Assembly (NCBI RefSeq): GCF_008365375.1
Contig: NZ_QOKW01000038.1
Coordinates: 1-44,327, forward strand
DNA from: Roseomonas genomospecies 6
GTDB lineage: Bacteria; Pseudomonadota; Alphaproteobacteria; Azospirillales; Azospirillaceae
Direction: 5' to 3'
Length of the DNA stretch: 44,327 nt
The position numbers were made by a program, and so were the translations under genes. Below, one piece after another: positions 1-8,540 of this stretch; position 1 is the first letter of the stretch, and each line of letters starts with the position of its first letter. A model generated the notes under the pieces. It saw nothing but the letters and a program-made list of their open reading frames with translations. It made no database searches and was not told the origin of the DNA.

Positions 1-90
1 ACCCGATCCCATCCCGAACTCGGCCGTGAAACGCCTCAGCGCCGATGGTACTGCGTCTCAAGACGTGGGAGAGTAGGTCGCCGCCAGGTC
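1..90 (+). rRNA. rrf: 5S ribosomal RNA, 3' part (5' end outside window)
   Basis: The first ~90 bases carry the conserved 5S core (CCGAACTCGG, then GCCGATGGTACTG and GTGGGAGAGTAGGTCGCCGCC) up to the usual end near GCCAGGT. The 5' part lies outside the window. It is followed by an initiator tRNA, the usual end of an alphaproteobacterial rrn operon. The exact 3' end is uncertain by a few bases. Confidence 0.95.
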
Positions 91-184
91 ACCACGGCAC
101 ACGCCAGACCAGAACCGGTCCGGACGCAGCGGAACGTTGTACAGTCACGCGACAATCGTCAGACCACTGGCCCTCTCAGACACC

Positions 185-262
<78 letters not shown>

Positions 263-265
263 ATT

Positions 266-298
266 AGCCAGCAATCCTAAAGGGTTGCTGGCTTTTTC
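266..298 (+). terminator. Rho-independent terminator of the rrn operon
   Basis: A perfect 9-bp inverted repeat (AGCCAGCAA / TTGCTGGCT) with a short loop is followed at once by a T-run. It lies four bases after the tRNA CCA end, as expected for the end of the rRNA transcript. Confidence 0.9.
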
Positions 299-341
299 TG
301 CAACAGGGGCAGAAGGTCTGGCACGGCTGGTCTGCCCAGGA

Positions 342-410
342 TGGCGCTTCAAGGGCTGCGAGGACTTCACCGTTCAGGAGCTGGAGGTGCGGGCGCGGCT
401 GATCCGCTAT
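342..410 (+). pseudogene. Short transposase remnant
   Basis: This stretch encodes about 23 residues (WRFKGCEDFTVQ followed by ELEVRARLIRY) that look like an internal segment of a bacterial transposase, where the phrase FTVQEL...RYRRERW is common. After the RY residues the reading frame continues as unrelated sequence, and there is no start codon or upstream transposase domain. I read it as debris of an insertion sequence beside the rrn operon. The family assignment rests on memory of similar proteins (IS66-like suggested) and is not firm. Confidence 0.35.
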
Positions 411-474
411 GGTACATTGCTCCGCTGCGCCCGGCTGCTGGAACGGCGCTTCGGCTTCCGGCATGAGTGGCCGG

Positions 475-1956
475 TCAGGGCGTGAGGCGGGCGCTCCAGA
501 ACCGGTCCAGCGACGCGCCGATCCGCACCGCGCGTTCACGGTCACCGTCGTCCCGTGGGTCCCGCGCCCGGCGGGCCGCTTCCGCCGCCGCCTCCCTGAC
601 CATCGCCGGATCGAGGTGCGGGAACGCGCCGTCGCGGTATAGGATTCGACCGTCCACCATAGTCAGCACCACGTCGCGTCCCAAGGCCCGCGCCACCACG
701 GCGTCGCGCAGAGGCATGTCGGGGTCGAGCCATCCGCCGCGGACGCGCTCCAGCGACAGCGCCACGAGGTCGGCGCGCCATCCCGGCTCCAGCCGGCCGA
801 CGTCGTCCCACCCCGCGACCGCCGCGCCGTTGACCGTCGCCATGGACAGCAGGTCCGCCGGGCCCGGCCCGGCCGGGCCGCCCCATTGCGGGTCACGGGC
901 CAGCAGCCCGGCCAGCCGCAGCTCTCCCAGCATATCCTCGCCGTCCTGAGAGGCGCTGTTGTCCGTGCCGACCGCGAGCCGCACGCCGTATGCCCGCAGC
1001 CGCGCCAGCGGCGGCGCCCCGTTGGCGAGGCGCAGGTTGGAGCCGGGGTTGGTCACCACCGACACGCCGCGCGCCGCCGCCAGCTCCATGTCCGCGTCGG
1101 TCAGGTGGACACCGTGCGCCAGCGAGGTCCGCGGCCCGAGCACCCCCAGCGCGTCGAGCCGGGCCAGCACCCCCTCCGGGTAAAGGCGCCGGCAAGCCGC
1201 TGCCTGGACCGGCGATTCCAGCGCGTGCAAGTGGACGGGAAGGCCGAGCCGGTCCGCATCCTCCGCCAGCGCTTTGAACAGGCCATCGGACACCCATTGC
1301 GGCCCGGCGGGGCCGTAGGCGAAGCGGACGCGCGGGTGCCCGGCGAAGTCCGCGCGGAGATCCGCCATCAGCGCCTTGGTCCCGGCGGCGCCCTCGGCGT
1401 AGGCGGGCGGGCGCGGCGCGGTGATCCAGGCGCGCAGATCGTCCGGCAGCGTGGCGAGGAACGCCTCCTCCAGATCGTAGGCGATGCCGCCGCGGTCCGC
1501 CGCGCCCACGCAGTAGGTGACGCGCAGCCCCGCCTCGTCGTAACCGCGCAGCGCCGCGCGGACCTCGCCGGCATAGTCGCCGCTGCCGTAGCTCATGTTG
1601 GCGTGCAGCGCCGTGGTCACCCCGTTGCGCAGCATCTCCAGGGCGCACAGCAGGGCCAGCGGGTAAGGGTCCGGCGCGCCGCGCCCGCGCCGCCGGTTGA
1701 TCCACAGCTCCAGCCGGTCGTCGGGGTAGCCGAGCTGCACCTGGCTGAGGCCCCGACCGTGCTGGTGCGCGTTGACCAGCCCCGGCATGAGCAGCGCATC
1801 GGGCAGGTCGATGCGCTCCGCCCCGCGGCCTTCCAGTTGAGAAGGCGGAGCGACGGCGGCGATCCGGCCTCCCTCCACCAGCACCGCCGGACCGGGCAAC
1901 GCCTCGGCTTCGGCCGAGGCCAGCACGGCGGCGGGGACGAGGAGGAGCGCGCTCAT
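475..1956 (-). CDS. Amidohydrolase of the ATZ/TRZ (chlorohydrolase/deaminase) family
   Basis: A 493-aa cytoplasmic metal-dependent hydrolase with a TIM-barrel amidohydrolase fold. Visible metal ligands are the HxH motif in VNAHQHGRG (H64, H66), the later His in LPVHLHALES, the His in LAHGVHLT and the Asp in AVGTDNSASQDGED. The last two motifs are typical of guanine/cytosine deaminase and triazine-hydrolase relatives. The short N-terminal beta-sandwich residues and the C-terminal GWRADLVAL strand are also family features. It is the last gene of the minus-strand operon. Its ATG overlaps the stop of the upstream TRAP permease (ATGA), which implies translational coupling. The substrate is unknown, but the link to two TRAP importers and a hydantoinase suggests deamination or dechlorination-type hydrolysis of an imported heterocycle or amide. 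A longer in-frame reading upstream overlaps the permease gene and is not the real start. Confidence 0.88.
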   Translation of the reverse strand: MSALLLVPAAVLASAEAEALPGPAVLVEGGRIAAVAPPSQLEGRGAERIDLPDALLMPGLVNAHQHGRGLSQVQLGYPDDRLELWINRRRGRGAPDPYPLALLCALEMLRNGVTTALHANMSYGSGDYAGEVRAALRGYDEAGLRVTYCVGAADRGGIAYDLEEAFLATLPDDLRAWITAPRPPAYAEGAAGTKALMADLRADFAGHPRVRFAYGPAGPQWVSDGLFKALAEDADRLGLPVHLHALESPVQAAACRRLYPEGVLARLDALGVLGPRTSLAHGVHLTDADMELAAARGVSVVTNPGSNLRLANGAPPLARLRAYGVRLAVGTDNSASQDGEDMLGELRLAGLLARDPQWGGPAGPGPADLLSMATVNGAAVAGWDDVGRLEPGWRADLVALSLERVRGGWLDPDMPLRDAVVARALGRDVVLTMVDGRILYRDGAFPHLDPAMVREAAAEAARRARDPRDDGDRERAVRIGASLDRFWSARLTP

Positions 1957-3257
1957 CCGAAGGTGATCCGCGGCAGCCACAGCGCCACGTCCTGCCAGTA
2001 GATCAGGACGAAGGTCAGCAGCACCATCATCGCCAGGAACGGCATCGTTCCCTGGATGACCTGCACGACCGACCCCTCGCGCCGCACGCCCTGCACGACG
2101 TAGAGGTTCATGCCGACCGGCGGGGTGATCAGCGCCAGCTCGCACATCACCACCAGGAAGATGCCGAACCACACCGGGTCGATGCCCAGCGTCAGCACCA
2201 GCGGGAAGACCACGGGGATGGTGCCGATCATCATGGACAGCGTCTCCAGGAAGCAGCCCAGGATCAGGTAGAAGACGAACAGCACCAGCATGGTCTCGAT
2301 CGGCCCCGCGCCGATCTCCGCCACGAAGCGGGCCAGCGCCTGCGGGATGCCCAGGATGCCGATGACGAAGTTCAGGTAGAACGCCGCCACGACGATCAGC
2401 GTGATCATCGCCGTCACCTGCACCGTCGCGACGAAGCAGTCGTGCAGCATGGATATGGACAGCCTGCGCCCCGCCGCCGTCATCAGCAGCGCGACGACCA
2501 CGGCCACCGCGGCGGATTCCGTGGGCGTCGCCCAGCCGGCGTAGATGGTGCCCATCACCACCGCGAAGATGCCCAGCGGCGGGACGAGGCCCCACAGCGC
2601 GCGCAGCCGCACGCCCAGCGGCGCCATCGGCTCGCGCGCTCCGGCCATGGACGGGCGCCACCAGCTCACCATCACGATCACCAGCATGAACAGCGCGGTC
2701 AGCAGCAGCCCCGGCACGATGCCGGCGGAATAGAGCCGCCCGACCGAGGTGTTGGTCATGGCGCCGTAGATGATCATGTTGATCGACGGCGGGATCAGGA
2801 TTCCCAGCGTCGCCCCCGCCGCCACCGTGCCGAGCACGAGACGCGGGTCGTAGCCCCGGTTGCGGAAGGCCGGCAGGGCCACCGTCCCGATGGTCGCCGC
2901 CGTCGCCACGGACGAGCCGGACACCGCCGCGAACAGCGCCGACGCGCCGATGTTGGTGTGCAGCAGCCCGCCCGGCAGCGGGGAAAGCCAGTGTGCCAGT
3001 GCCCGGTACATGCGGTCGGTCGAGCCGCCGCGCACCAGGATCTCGCCCAGGAGCACGAACAGCGGCACCGCCAGCAGCACGAAATTGTCCGACGCGCTCC
3101 AGAGCTGCGTGCCCGCCGCCAGCACGATGGGCGAGCCGATGGTGAGCGCCGCCCCCAGCAGCCCCACCGCGAACATCACCACCGCCACATGGAAGCCCAG
3201 GAACATCAGCCCGAGCATCACCGCGAAGCCGAACGCCGCTTCCCACAGTCCGATCAT
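1953..3257 (-). CDS. TRAP transporter large permease subunit (DctM type), system 1
   Basis: A 434-aa very hydrophobic inner-membrane protein with about 12 membrane segments. It carries TRAP DctM landmarks: LLAVPLFVLLGEIL near residue 60, the GSSVATAATIGTVALP segment, GILIPPSINMIIYG, ATPTESAA and the C-terminal LITPPVGMNLYVV. It forms the sodium-coupled channel part of a tripartite importer with the DctQ and DctP genes just upstream. Start ATG 3257-3255 overlaps the stop of dctQ (ATGA), and its own stop overlaps the amidohydrolase start, so three genes are translationally chained. Family assignment is secure. The substrate cannot be read from the sequence. Confidence 0.95.
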   Translation of the reverse strand: MIGLWEAAFGFAVMLGLMFLGFHVAVVMFAVGLLGAALTIGSPIVLAAGTQLWSASDNFVLLAVPLFVLLGEILVRGGSTDRMYRALAHWLSPLPGGLLHTNIGASALFAAVSGSSVATAATIGTVALPAFRNRGYDPRLVLGTVAAGATLGILIPPSINMIIYGAMTNTSVGRLYSAGIVPGLLLTALFMLVIVMVSWWRPSMAGAREPMAPLGVRLRALWGLVPPLGIFAVVMGTIYAGWATPTESAAVAVVVALLMTAAGRRLSISMLHDCFVATVQVTAMITLIVVAAFYLNFVIGILGIPQALARFVAEIGAGPIETMLVLFVFYLILGCFLETLSMMIGTIPVVFPLVLTLGIDPVWFGIFLVVMCELALITPPVGMNLYVVQGVRREGSVVQVIQGTMPFLAMMVLLTFVLIYWQDVALWLPRITFG

Positions 3258-3856
3258 TGCGCGGCCCTCCGGTTCATGTCGGGCAGCTCGGTGCCCAGTT
3301 CCTCCTTGATCTCCTCCAGCACCGTGGGCGGGCCGTAGAGGGCGTTCATGCGCCGCGCCTCGCCGCGCAGCAGGCGCCGCACCGCGTCCACCGCCAGCGC
3401 CGCCGCCACCGCGGCGAACAGCACCAGCCCGACGAACCATAGCCCCTGCGGCAGCCACATCGGCACTTGGAGGGGCGAGTTGGAGACGCTGCGGAACTCC
3501 AGGCTTTCACTGAGTACGGCGTAGCCGCGCTCCGCCATGAAGGCCGCGAAGACGGCAAGAACCACGGCGGCAGCCGCGTTGAGCACCGCCTGCGCCTTCG
3601 GCGGCAGGCTGACCAGCAGCAGGTCGACGCGCGTGTGGGCGCGGCGCACCAGGGCCAGGGCGAAGCCGAAGGCGGTGCTGATCGCCAGCGCGTAGCCGCC
3701 GACCTCGTCGATGCCGTTCAGCGAGAAGCCGAAGAATTTGCGTCCGACGATCTCGACGCAGGTCAGCACGCTCAGTCCCAGAAGCCCCCAGCCGCAGAGG
3801 ATCGCGGCGAAGCGGCACACCGGGTTCAGGAGGTTGTGAAGGGGGCTGGAGGGCAT
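3254..3856 (-). CDS. TRAP transporter small permease subunit (DctQ type), system 1
   Basis: A 200-aa inner-membrane protein with four predicted membrane segments (about residues 15-37, 50-70, 88-108, 135-160). The family signature is at FFGFSLNGIDEVGGYALAIST and RRAHTRVDLLL. It partners with the DctM protein encoded immediately downstream. The tail after the last membrane segment is longer than usual, with a charged extension of about 35 residues. A GC-rich palindromic repeat separates it from the dctP gene upstream, which may lower permease expression relative to the binding protein. Confidence 0.92.
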   Translation of the reverse strand: MPSSPLHNLLNPVCRFAAILCGWGLLGLSVLTCVEIVGRKFFGFSLNGIDEVGGYALAISTAFGFALALVRRAHTRVDLLLVSLPPKAQAVLNAAAAVVLAVFAAFMAERGYAVLSESLEFRSVSNSPLQVPMWLPQGLWFVGLVLFAAVAAALAVDAVRRLLRGEARRMNALYGPPTVLEEIKEELGTELPDMNRRAAQ

Positions 3857-3886
3857 GGGTGGTCCTTGGATGTGCGAGGTGTTTTG

Positions 3887-3969
3887 CCCCCTCCCTGACC
3901 CTCCCCCGCTGGCGCGGTGGAGGGAACAAGGCCCCCTCTCCCGCGAAGCGGGGGGGCTGGGGTGGGGGC
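3887..3969. repeat. GC-rich intergenic palindromic repeat (REP-like)
   Basis: Two adjacent imperfect hairpins fill the gap between dctP and dctQ of TRAP system 1: CCCTCC-CCCGC/GCGG-TGGAGGG and CCCTCTCCCGC/GCGGG. The CCCTCTCCC core recurs at 17620-17759 and 24917-24939 in this window, so this is a dispersed repeat family. Inside an operon it probably acts as a transcript-stabilising or partly terminating structure. Confidence 0.7.
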
Positions 3970-3977
3970 AACGCGCG

Positions 3978-5039
3978 TCAGTCGATCTTGTACCCGGCGG
4001 CCTCGCCGACCGTTTCGTTCCAGGTCTGCGTGCAGCCCGGATCGATGCGGTTGCAGCTTTCCTTCCAGATCGGCAGGACGACGGCGGTCACCGCGGCCTT
4101 CACCTTGGCGGCATCGGCGGGCGTCACCTCGACCGGGGTCATGCTGAACTTCGTGCCCTCGGTGCAGGGGTCCTTGCCGACGTTGCAGTTGGCGGCGTCG
4201 GTGTTGGCCGTCTCCGCCAGCGTCCACATCTGGTCCTCCATGCCCTTGAAGGCGGCGAGGATCTTCGCCTGGCTCTCCGGCGAGAACTTCTTCCAGTAGT
4301 CCAGGTTCACGAAGTGCCCCTGGACCGAGCCGGACACCGACAGCGGCAGGAAGTGGGTGGTCACCTCCGGCCACTTGCCGCTGTTGCCCGAGGTGGGCGA
4401 GGTCACGCCGCAGTTGGCCACACCGCGCTGCAACGCCGGGTACACCTCGCTGAACTGCAGGGTCACCGGCGTGGCGCCGAGGTGCTGGATCAGCGCCGCC
4501 ATGGACGGCGTGAAGCTGCGCACCTTCAGCCCCTTCAGGTCGTCCAGGCTCTTGATCGGCGTGTTGCAGTAGAAGACCTGCGGGCCGAAGGGCCAGAGCG
4601 TCAGGACCTTGGCGTTGAACTTCTTCTGGAGGCGCTGGTCGAACGCCTCGCGGTAGGCGTCCACCGCCTTGCGCAACTGCGCCATGTCGGTGGAGACGCC
4701 GATCAGGTCCAGCCCCTCGAAGAAGGGGTCGTCGCGCGATGCCTGCCCGATCTGCACGCTCATCACGTCGAAGGCGCCGGAGCGGATCAGGCGCAGCGCC
4801 TCGTCGGCCTTCACGCCGACCACGTCCATCGGGTTGTAGTTGACCTGGAGCTTGACGCCGCTCTTGTCCGAGAGCGCGTCGAAGAAGGGCCGCTCGATCC
4901 CCTCCACATGCTTGCGGTTGGAGGAGAAGTTGCCGACGGCGCGCATGGTCGTCGGGTCGGCGGCCTGCGCCGCGGGGGCCACCGCCAAAAGGGCGCCGGT
5001 CGCGAGCAGGAGGGCGGCAAGGGTGGGGGACTTGGTCAT
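3978..5039 (-). CDS. TRAP transporter substrate-binding protein (DctP type), system 1
   Basis: A 353-aa periplasmic binding protein. It has a Sec signal peptide (MTKSPTLAALLLATGALLAV then APAAQAAD, cleavage after AQA). The mature part has DctP landmarks: EALRLIRSGAFDVMSVQIG, DLKGLKVRSFTPSMAALIQHLGATPV, and LQRGVANCGVTSPTSG. The LKGLKVR arginine region normally contacts the carboxylate of the ligand. Several Cys residues in the C-terminal third (NCNVGKDPC, ESCN, GCTQT) suggest disulfides. A GGAGG ribosome-binding site lies 8-9 nt before the ATG. The gene follows the hydantoinase gene by 29 nt in the same operon. The substrate is probably an organic acid or amide related to the hydantoinase and amidohydrolase reactions; this is inference. 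Confidence 0.92.
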   Translation of the reverse strand: MTKSPTLAALLLATGALLAVAPAAQAADPTTMRAVGNFSSNRKHVEGIERPFFDALSDKSGVKLQVNYNPMDVVGVKADEALRLIRSGAFDVMSVQIGQASRDDPFFEGLDLIGVSTDMAQLRKAVDAYREAFDQRLQKKFNAKVLTLWPFGPQVFYCNTPIKSLDDLKGLKVRSFTPSMAALIQHLGATPVTLQFSEVYPALQRGVANCGVTSPTSGNSGKWPEVTTHFLPLSVSGSVQGHFVNLDYWKKFSPESQAKILAAFKGMEDQMWTLAETANTDAANCNVGKDPCTEGTKFSMTPVEVTPADAAKVKAAVTAVVLPIWKESCNRIDPGCTQTWNETVGEAAGYKID

Positions 5040-5068
5040 GTCTGTGAGCCTCCGTGTTCTTTTTGATA

Positions 5069-6502
5069 TCAGACGGCGCCGGCGCGGCCGGTGCGTGGCC
5101 GGGCGGGGGCGGGCAGGTCGCAGGGCAGGAATTGGCCGTGGCCGGGTTGAGCGGTCAGCGTGCCGTCGCGCTGCACCACCGCGCCGCGCGACAGGGTCAG
5201 CACCGGCCAGCCGGTGACCCGGATTCCCTCGTAGGGCGTGTAGTCCACATTGTGGTGCAGAAGGGCGTTGCTGATGGTCACCTCCCGCTGCGGGTCCCAC
5301 AGCGCGACGTCGGCGTCGGAGCCCACCGCGATGGTCCCCTTGCGTGGGTAGAGGCCGTAGAGCCGCGCCGGGTTGGCCGAGGTCAGCGCCACGAACTGCT
5401 CCAACGTGATGCGGCCTTCGCCGACCCCGGCCGAGAACAGCAGGGGCAGCCGCGTCTCGACGCCCGGGATGCCGTTCGGCACCTTGGAGAAGGGCGCGTC
5501 GGCGCCGTGCACCTGCTTGCCGTCCGGCCCGTCGAAGCGGAACGGCGCGTGGTCGGAGGAGAAGACCTGGAACACCCCGCCCTGGAGCCCGTCCCAGATC
5601 ACCTGCTGGTTCGCCTTATCGCGCGGCGGGGGCGAGCAGATGCATTTGCTGCCTTCGTGCCCCGGCTGGTCGAGGTCGTCGGCGGTGAGGAAGAGGTATT
5701 GCGGGCAGGTCTCGGCGTAGATGCGCATGCCGCGCCCCTGCGCCCAGCGGATCTGCTCCACCGCCTCCGCGCCCGAGACGTGGACGATCAGGATCGGCAC
5801 GTCCGCCAGTTCGGCCAGCGCGATGGCGCGATGGGTCGCCTCGCGCTCCACCACCATGGGGCGGGCGGCGGCATGGTACTTCGGCGCGGTCTTGCCGGCC
5901 AGCTCCAGCTTGTCGGTCAGCCACGCGATGCAGTCGCTGTTCTCCGCGTGGATCATGACCATGGCGCCCTCGCGCCGTGCCACGTCCAGAACCTCCAGGA
6001 TCTGGCGGTCGTTCAGCTTCAGGCTGTCGTAGGTCATGTAGATCTTGAAGGAGGTGTAGCCGTCGCGGATCAGCGCCGGCAGCTCCTGCCCGATCACCTG
6101 CTCGGTCGGGTCGGTGACGATCAGGTGGAAGGCGTAGTCGATCACCGCCTTGCCGTCGGCGCGCCGGTGGTAGTCCTCGACCGCGGCGCGCAAGGACTGG
6201 CCCTTCATCTGGCAGGCGAAGGGGATCACCGTCGTGGTCCCGCCGCAGGCGGCGGAACGGGTGCCGGAGGTGAAGTCGTCCGCCATCACCGACCCGTCGC
6301 CGGTCGGCTGGTCGAAATGGCAATGCGCGTCCACGCCGCCCGGCAGCACCAGCAGCCCCGTGGCGTCGATCTCCTCCTTGCCCTTGGCAAGCCCCTCGCC
6401 GAGCGCCACGACGCGCCCGCCGCGGATGCCCACGTCACAGCGCTGGACGTCGCCGGCGGTGGCGACGGTGCCGTGCCGGATGACCAGATCGAACGGGTCC
6501 AT
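5069..6502 (-). CDS. hydA: Dihydropyrimidinase / D-hydantoinase
   Basis: A 477-aa cyclic amidohydrolase that opens five- or six-membered cyclic diamides (hydantoins, dihydropyrimidines) to N-carbamoyl amino acids. Metal-site motifs are DAHCHFDQ (HxH), the carbamylated Lys in SFKIYMTYD, IHAENSD, VHVSG and SDHAPF. Length and order match the family. It follows a racemase-like gene by 11 nt and precedes dctP of TRAP system 1. No carbamoylase gene is present in the window, so complete conversion to an amino acid would need an enzyme encoded elsewhere, or the true substrate differs. The C-terminal PAPARPRTGRAGAV tail is not conserved. The start MDPFDLVIRHG fits the family; a longer reading would run into the racemase gene. 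Confidence 0.9.
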   Translation of the reverse strand: MDPFDLVIRHGTVATAGDVQRCDVGIRGGRVVALGEGLAKGKEEIDATGLLVLPGGVDAHCHFDQPTGDGSVMADDFTSGTRSAACGGTTTVIPFACQMKGQSLRAAVEDYHRRADGKAVIDYAFHLIVTDPTEQVIGQELPALIRDGYTSFKIYMTYDSLKLNDRQILEVLDVARREGAMVMIHAENSDCIAWLTDKLELAGKTAPKYHAAARPMVVEREATHRAIALAELADVPILIVHVSGAEAVEQIRWAQGRGMRIYAETCPQYLFLTADDLDQPGHEGSKCICSPPPRDKANQQVIWDGLQGGVFQVFSSDHAPFRFDGPDGKQVHGADAPFSKVPNGIPGVETRLPLLFSAGVGEGRITLEQFVALTSANPARLYGLYPRKGTIAVGSDADVALWDPQREVTISNALLHHNVDYTPYEGIRVTGWPVLTLSRGAVVQRDGTLTAQPGHGQFLPCDLPAPARPRTGRAGAV

Positions 6503-6513
6503 GCCGCCCTCCC

Positions 6514-7242
6514 TCACGCCAGTTCCTGGAACAGGCTGCCCCAGCCCTGCACGCGCCGGGTGTCCACGCCGGTCATGCGCAGCGCCTTCCACACCACGGT
6601 GGAGACCGTGTCGTAGACGGGAATGCCCAGGGCCTTCTCCACGCGCTCCGCCACGGGGGCTCCGCGCATGTTGGTGCAGATGATGGCGATGGCCTCGGGT
6701 TTGGCCTCCGCCACCTCGGCGCACAGGCGCTCGATCCGCTCCTCCGTCACCTCGGAGAAGGAGAAGTTGCCGCGATCGTTCAGGTGCCGCTCCGCCACCA
6801 CCTCGAAGCCGGCGGCGGTGTAGTTGGCGACCATCTTCTCCTGGATCTCGTCCAGGTAGGGGCTGACGATGGCGAAGCGCTTGCGCCCCGTCGTCTCCAG
6901 GATCTCGTTCAGCGCCAGCATGGAGGTGCAGGCGGCGATGCCCGTCTCCGCCTCGATGGACTCGCACAGCCGCGCGTCGGCGTCGAAGCCCATCCAGCCG
7001 GCGGACGTGCCGTTCCAGCCGATCACGTCCAACCGGGCGTCGGCCAGCAGCCGCGCGGCGTCCAGGAAGGGGGCGTCGCCGAACTGGCCCAGCGCCTGCG
7101 GCTTCAGCGAGATTTCGGTCACCCGGAAACGCCCGAAATGGGCGCTCACCTCGGGCAGCCCCGCCAGCATGGCGCTCGTCACCGGCTCCAGCACCGTGTT
7201 CGACGAGGGGGTAAGCATTCCGATCAACGTACGCTTCTGCAA
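6514..7242 (-). CDS. Asp/Glu racemase-superfamily protein (arylmalonate decarboxylase / maleate isomerase-like)
   Basis: A 242-aa cytoplasmic protein with the N-terminal IGMLTPSSNTVLEP motif of the maleate isomerase/arylmalonate decarboxylase branch. The C-terminal catalytic Cys is present (IICTNMRG, C189). At the position of the first Cys the sequence reads GWNGTSAG, with Asn (N77) in place of Cys. A one-Cys site cannot do the usual two-base racemisation and resembles arylmalonate decarboxylase, which keeps only the second Cys. Its place next to a hydantoinase would suggest hydantoin racemase, but the motif points to decarboxylation or isomerisation of a malonate- or maleate-type intermediate. 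The operon context (11-nt gaps on both sides) supports a shared pathway. Confidence 0.75.
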   Translation of the reverse strand: MQKRTLIGMLTPSSNTVLEPVTSAMLAGLPEVSAHFGRFRVTEISLKPQALGQFGDAPFLDAARLLADARLDVIGWNGTSAGWMGFDADARLCESIEAETGIAACTSMLALNEILETTGRKRFAIVSPYLDEIQEKMVANYTAAGFEVVAERHLNDRGNFSFSEVTEERIERLCAEVAEAKPEAIAIICTNMRGAPVAERVEKALGIPVYDTVSTVVWKALRMTGVDTRRVQGWGSLFQELA

Positions 7243-7253
7243 AGGGGGTCTCC

Positions 7254-8534
7254 CTAGTAGCCCAGCGCGTGCGGCAGGGCGGTGATGAGGGGCGGGAAGA
7301 GCATGCCGGTGACCAGCAGCGCGAAGCCCAGGGCGACGAAGGGCCAGAGGTGGCGCATCATCTCGCCCATGGAAATCCGGGCGATGCCGCAGACGACGAA
7401 CAGCACCACACCCACCGGCGGCGTGAGCATCCCGAGCACCAGGTTGAAGACGAACAGGAAGCCGAAGTGCAGCGGGTCCAGGCCGTAGGAGACGGCGATG
7501 GGGTGGAACAGCGGCACCAGCATGATGTAGGCGGCGTTAGATTCCAGGAACATGCCGACCACGAACAGCATGGCCGCGACCAGCAGGTTGAAGACCAGCG
7601 GGTCGGTGGTCAGGCCCTTGATCGCGGCGGTCAGCCGCATCGGCAGCAGGTCCACCGTGATCAGGAAGGTGACGGCCGACGCGAAGGCGATCAGCGCGCC
7701 GACCATGGCGGTGGTGACCGCCGCCTTCAGCAGGCAGTCCGGCAGGTCGGCCAGCTTCAGTCGCCGCGTCACGAACAGCCCGACCAGCAGCGCGTAGACC
7801 ACCGCGATGGCGGCACCCTCCGTCGCCGTGAAGGCACCGCCGACGATGCCGCCGATCACCACGATGGGCATCAGCAGGATCACCAGCGACCGCCGCATCT
7901 GATAGGCGATGTTGGCGAGGCTGACCGGCTCGCCCGTGGGCGGGTAGCCGCGGCGCTTCGCCATCCACCAGCACAGCGCCATCATGCCGGCGCAATAGAC
8001 CAGCCCCGGCACCACGCCAGCCAGGAACATGCCGGCCACCGACACGCCGCTGCCGGCCATGAAGGCGTAGACGATCATGGCGCCCGACGGCGGGATGACG
8101 GGGCCAAGGTTCGCCGCCGCCGCCACGATGGCCGCGGAGAAGCCGGTGCCGTACACCTTCTCCAACTGGCGGACCAGCACGGTGGCGAGCGCGCTGGCGT
8201 CGGCCACGGCGGCGCCCGACACCGCGGCCATGCCCGCGCCTGAGACCAGCGTGACCTGGGCGAGGCCGCCCTGCACGCGCCCGACGAAGGCGTTCGCCAG
8301 ATCGATCAGCCGCTCCGCCAGCCCGCCGCGGATCATCAGTTCACCGGCCAGCATGAACAGCGGGATCGCCATCAGCGGGAAGGCGTTGACCGCGTGCATC
8401 ATGCGCTGCGGCAGCATGTTGACGTCGATGCCGCCCAGCGACAGCCCGGCCAGCGCGCTGAACCCCAGCGCGAAGGCCAGCGGCATGCCCAGCAGGCCCA
8501 GCATCATGAAGATGAGGATGATCGGCAGGCTCAT
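7254..8534 (-). CDS. TRAP transporter large permease subunit (DctM type), system 2
   Basis: A 426-aa multi-pass membrane protein. DctM landmarks: FPLMAIPLFMLAGELMIRGGL, GAGMAAVSGAAVADASALATVL, ANLGPVIPPSGAMIVYAF, AFTATEGAAIAVVYAL and the C-terminal LTPPVGVVLFVVCGIA. It differs clearly from the system 1 DctM, so the two importers are not a recent duplication. It sits 6 nt after its DctQ and 11 nt before the racemase-like gene. It belongs with the DctQ and DctP genes at 8541-10054. Confidence 0.95.
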   Translation of the reverse strand: MSLPIILIFMMLGLLGMPLAFALGFSALAGLSLGGIDVNMLPQRMMHAVNAFPLMAIPLFMLAGELMIRGGLAERLIDLANAFVGRVQGGLAQVTLVSGAGMAAVSGAAVADASALATVLVRQLEKVYGTGFSAAIVAAAANLGPVIPPSGAMIVYAFMAGSGVSVAGMFLAGVVPGLVYCAGMMALCWWMAKRRGYPPTGEPVSLANIAYQMRRSLVILLMPIVVIGGIVGGAFTATEGAAIAVVYALLVGLFVTRRLKLADLPDCLLKAAVTTAMVGALIAFASAVTFLITVDLLPMRLTAAIKGLTTDPLVFNLLVAAMLFVVGMFLESNAAYIMLVPLFHPIAVSYGLDPLHFGFLFVFNLVLGMLTPPVGVVLFVVCGIARISMGEMMRHLWPFVALGFALLVTGMLFPPLITALPHALGY

Positions 8535-8540
8535 GTCGCT

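Noticed and set aside
475..3246. 923-codon continuous minus-strand frame reading through the TRAP permease into the amidohydrolase, as a fusion
   Set aside because: The upstream half is out of frame with the real DctM protein. The amidohydrolase has its own ATG at 1956 with an ATGA overlap.
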